Below are positions 61,585-64,000 of a stretch of DNA of 64,000 nt, piece by piece (position 1 is the first letter of the stretch; every line of letters starts with the position of its first letter). The notes beneath the pieces are model-generated. The model was not told the origin of the DNA. It searched no databases and saw only the letters and a list, made by a program, of their open reading frames with translations. The stretch lies in contig BSWA01000002.1 in the NCBI GenBank assembly GCA_036245095.1, positions 186,001 to 250,000 of the forward strand, read 5' to 3'. This stretch comes from Improbicoccus devescovinae. GTDB taxonomy: Bacteria; Bacillota; Clostridia; Oscillospirales; Acutalibacteraceae. The translations under genes and the position numbers were made by a program.

Positions 61585-62685
61585 TTATAAATTCTTAACT
61601 TCTTCGAGCAATGTGCTCAAAATTAATTCTTCTGGAATTTTTTTAACAATCACACCTTTTTTAAATATAATTCCAAAACCATTTGCACCAGTGACCCCTA
61701 AATCTGCATCCCGAGCTTCTCCTGGACCATTTACCGGACATCCCATTATAGCAATTTTAACATTTTTTTTAATATTTCCAAGTAATTTTTCAGCTTTTTT
61801 TGCCAATTCTACGACATTTATACTAGACCTCCCACAAGTAGGACACGAAATTATTTCAACACTATCATGATACAAACCTAAAGATTTTAAAATCAATATG
61901 CCAGTTTCGACCTCAATAACAGGATCTGCACTTAATGAAACTCTAATCGTATCGCCTATGCCGCGCAACAATAAACTTCCGATCCCTATAGAAGACTTAA
62001 TAATTCCATATTTTTCAGTCCCAGCAGAAGTAATTCCTAAATGCAACGGATATTTGTAAATTTGCGCTAAAATCTCATAAGCTTTCGTGCAAATTTTTAT
62101 GCAAGATGACTTAACAGAAATTACAATATTATCAAAATCAAAATCTTCCAACCAATTCACACATTTTCTAACTTGAAAAATCAACGCTTTAATATTATTT
62201 TTTTCGAACTCATTAAAATCTTCAAAAAATTCATCATATTCTTCAACGAATCCGGAATTCAAAATCCCATTTTCAAGAGAACCAGAATTTACACCTACTC
62301 TAAGTGGAACTTTATATCCATTACAAACATTAGCTATCAATTTAATGTCTTTTTTTTGTACAATATTACCAGGGTTTATTCTAATTTTATCAGCACCAGC
62401 GACTACACTTTCAACTGCAAGCTTAGGATTAAAATGAATATCCGCAACAACAGGAATATCTATATTTTCTTTAAGAACAGAAATCAATTTTACTGCATTA
62501 AAATCTGGAACTGCTAATCTTACTATATCGCTCCCAGCATTTTGTAATTGCTTAGCCTGAATAATATTGCTTTTGATATTATTAACATCAACATTTAACA
62601 TAGATTGTACCAAAATTTTATTATTATTGCCTAAAATTTTGTCTCTTATGTATATTTTTTTGTTATTAATTCTATTATAGGACAT
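61585..62685 (-). CDS. ispG: 4-hydroxy-3-methylbut-2-enyl diphosphate synthase (flavodoxin)
   Basis: A [4Fe-4S] enzyme of the MEP pathway. VQSMLNVDVNN, VADIHFNPKLAVESV and KIRINPGNI form the barrel, and SCPTCGRSSIN with GCPVNGPGEARDAD carries the cluster cysteines. I start at ATG 62685, with GTGATGGA upstream; an ATG at 62718 would overlap rseP by 23 bases. It follows rseP and precedes polC, an order common in clostridia. Confidence 0.95.
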   Translation of the reverse strand: MSYNRINNKKIYIRDKILGNNNKILVQSMLNVDVNNIKSNIIQAKQLQNAGSDIVRLAVPDFNAVKLISVLKENIDIPVVADIHFNPKLAVESVVAGADKIRINPGNIVQKKDIKLIANVCNGYKVPLRVGVNSGSLENGILNSGFVEEYDEFFEDFNEFEKNNIKALIFQVRKCVNWLEDFDFDNIVISVKSSCIKICTKAYEILAQIYKYPLHLGITSAGTEKYGIIKSSIGIGSLLLRGIGDTIRVSLSADPVIEVETGILILKSLGLYHDSVEIISCPTCGRSSINVVELAKKAEKLLGNIKKNVKIAIMGCPVNGPGEARDADLGVTGANGFGIIFKKGVIVKKIPEELILSTLLEEVKNL

Positions 62686-62695
62686 ACAAAATCCA

Positions 62696-63760
62696 TCACT
62701 TTTTAGTAAAATTTCCAAAAATTCTCGCTATGTCATTATAAGAAACTATTATCATAAACGCAATCAATAAACAAAAACCCAACATATGGAACGTAACTTC
62801 AACTCCCTCTTTGAACCGTTTTCCGCGAATCTTTTCAATTATTAAAAAAATAATGCGACCACCATCTAATGCAGGAAAAGGTAAAAGATTAAATATTCCA
62901 ATACTCACAGAAAACATCGTCATAAAAGCGAGCACGTCGAGTATAGCAGAAACAACACCATATTTCAAGCCATTAACAGTAATATCATTTATTTGGGTTG
63001 CAATTCCAATAGGCCCAGCCATATCTTTAATTCCGAGTCGGCCACGAATAAGCTCAAAAATAGTATACATCGTGATCCTGGTCGTCGAATAAACATCTAA
63101 AATTGAATAATTAATCATATTATACAAACTTTTTTCGGCAGGAACTACTCTGAAATCTATATCAGAACAAAATCGCCCATTAGCAAGTTGAGATCTTGGA
63201 AATTTCACATCTTTAAGTATTAGCATTCGGTCCTCGCGCATTACATTGACTGTAAAACTTTCGTCAGCCGAAATATGCAAGAAAAACAAAATATCTCTTC
63301 CGATGAAAGTTTTTTTGTTGTTTATAGATAAAATTTCATCGCCAATTTTCAATCCACTTTCTGGTGAAATTGAGGTATTGTAAAAATTTGAAACAGTAGT
63401 AGTAGGCACACCTCGGGAGTATGACAGTATAATAGCAAAAACAAACCCTAAAATAAGATTCATTACGCCGCCGGCGATGAGAATTATCGTTTTTTCCCAT
63501 ATTGATTTACTAAAAAATGAAGTCTCGTTATTTAAATTGCTATCTTCACTTTCTAGATGGCAAAAACCGCCTATAGGAAGACATCTCATAGAAAAAAAGG
63601 TACTTTTTCCACGTTTACTAAAAAATTTTGGGCCCATCCCCAAAGCGAATTCTTCAACTTTAACGCCAAATATTTTAGCAGTAAAATAATGACCAAATTC
63701 ATGGGAAATTACCACAATGTTGAAAATTAAAAAAGCGAAAACAAATACAACAAAATTCAA
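62696..63760 (-). CDS. rseP: Site-2 protease RseP family
   Basis: An intramembrane zinc protease of family M50. HEFGH near residue 20 is the zinc site, and NLLPFPALDGGRI carries the third ligand. One PDZ domain (SGLKIGDEILSINNKKTF) lies between. The length of 354 residues fits clostridial RseP. The start is a TTG after GGGAGATG. In this order the usual upstream neighbour would be dxr. Confidence 0.94.
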   Translation of the reverse strand: MNFVVFVFAFLIFNIVVISHEFGHYFTAKIFGVKVEEFALGMGPKFFSKRGKSTFFSMRCLPIGGFCHLESEDSNLNNETSFFSKSIWEKTIILIAGGVMNLILGFVFAIILSYSRGVPTTTVSNFYNTSISPESGLKIGDEILSINNKKTFIGRDILFFLHISADESFTVNVMREDRMLILKDVKFPRSQLANGRFCSDIDFRVVPAEKSLYNMINYSILDVYSTTRITMYTIFELIRGRLGIKDMAGPIGIATQINDITVNGLKYGVVSAILDVLAFMTMFSVSIGIFNLLPFPALDGGRIIFLIIEKIRGKRFKEGVEVTFHMLGFCLLIAFMIIVSYNDIARIFGNFTKK

Positions 63761-63903
63761 ATATCACATCTCCCTGGGCATACAAAATATTAAAATCCTA
63801 AGTATTAATTTGATTTGTTTATTGTATCAAAACAAAAAAAAAAGCAAAGCATAAAAGACATAAAATATTATAATTCTACTTTTTGAATATTTTTTTTAAA
63901 AAA

Positions 63904-64000
63904 TTAATAAAAAATGTGTGCATTTTCAACGGAAATATCTATCATGTCTGTTAAATTTTCAAGTTTATTTTCATCAATTTTGACAAATTTTAACAACGGT
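63904..64000 (-). CDS. C-terminal fragment of an unidentified gene running off the window
   Basis: On the minus strand a frame is open from the window edge to a TAA at 63906-63904. It encodes about 31 residues ending DISVENAHIFY. The fragment is too short to identify. By synteny with clostridial dxr-rseP-ispG blocks dxr would be expected here, but the fragment shows no recognisable DXR motif. Confidence 0.45.
   Translation of the reverse strand, partial: PLLKFVKIDENKLENLTDMIDISVENAHIFY

Overview
The window is a stretch of a very AT-rich bacterial chromosome whose housekeeping content is typically clostridial: SepF/DivIVA next to IleS and LspA, PolC-type DNA polymerase III, RNase Y followed by YmdB, NrdR, MtaB, a YmfF/YmfH-like M16 pair, an LCP ligase, a SpmA-like protein and the MEP isoprenoid genes ispF and ispG. 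Start codons are often TTG or GTG, and ribosome-binding sites are of the AGGAGG or GGTGA type. Peptidoglycan and shape genes (mreC, rodA, murD, an LCP protein, the uridylyltransferase half of GlmU) point to a walled cell. Several genes with host-interaction features suggest a host-associated bacterium. Clostridial endosymbionts of gut protists would fit, but the window does not prove a lineage.

Layout. 17-1766: der and rpmF on the minus strand. 1767-6190: a duplicated promoter region, an 80-residue peptide with a double-glycine leader-like segment, a large membrane-anchored papain-like protein, and a glycosyltransferase with a signal peptide. 6431-10931: sepF-divIVA-ileS-lspA on the minus strand. 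11104-14727: a 1207-residue secreted papain-like protein with a repeat-rich acidic tail. 15029-31981: mostly plus-strand housekeeping genes (tsaB, rpiB, a nucleotide-sugar dehydratase, ackA, a second double-glycine-like peptide, argS, mreC, feoAB, an M16 pair, a flavoprotein, mtaB, nrdR, rodA), with acpP on the minus strand. 32030-41060: three tail or baseplate genes of a contractile injection system, interrupted by pckG, a SpmA-like gene and a block of 169-bp tandem repeats. 41372-44599: a 1075-residue protein without a signal peptide, divergent from the tail genes. 44887-63760: housekeeping genes (pth, a PHP phosphatase, family-4 UDG, LCP, rny, ymdB, murD, a secreted coiled-coil protein, ispF, tatD, comEA, galU, glmU, polC, ispG, rseP). 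The extreme right edge holds the C-terminus of one more minus-strand gene.

The most interesting material is the accessory layer. Two large exported proteins share the motif Q-G-R-x-S-[ST]-C around a probable catalytic cysteine, followed by a His and an [N/D]-P in papain-fold order. They, the 1075-residue protein and the end of the injection-system fibre-like gene are visibly richer in G+C than the surrounding genes, which marks them as transferred or differently evolving. Together with the exported glycosyltransferase, an exported coiled-coil protein, two double-glycine-like peptides and the injection-system genes, they read as a dispersed effector repertoire. That interpretation is inference; the motifs, signals and composition contrast are read directly from the sequence. 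No rRNA, tRNA, CRISPR array, insertion sequence or prophage integrase was recognised.
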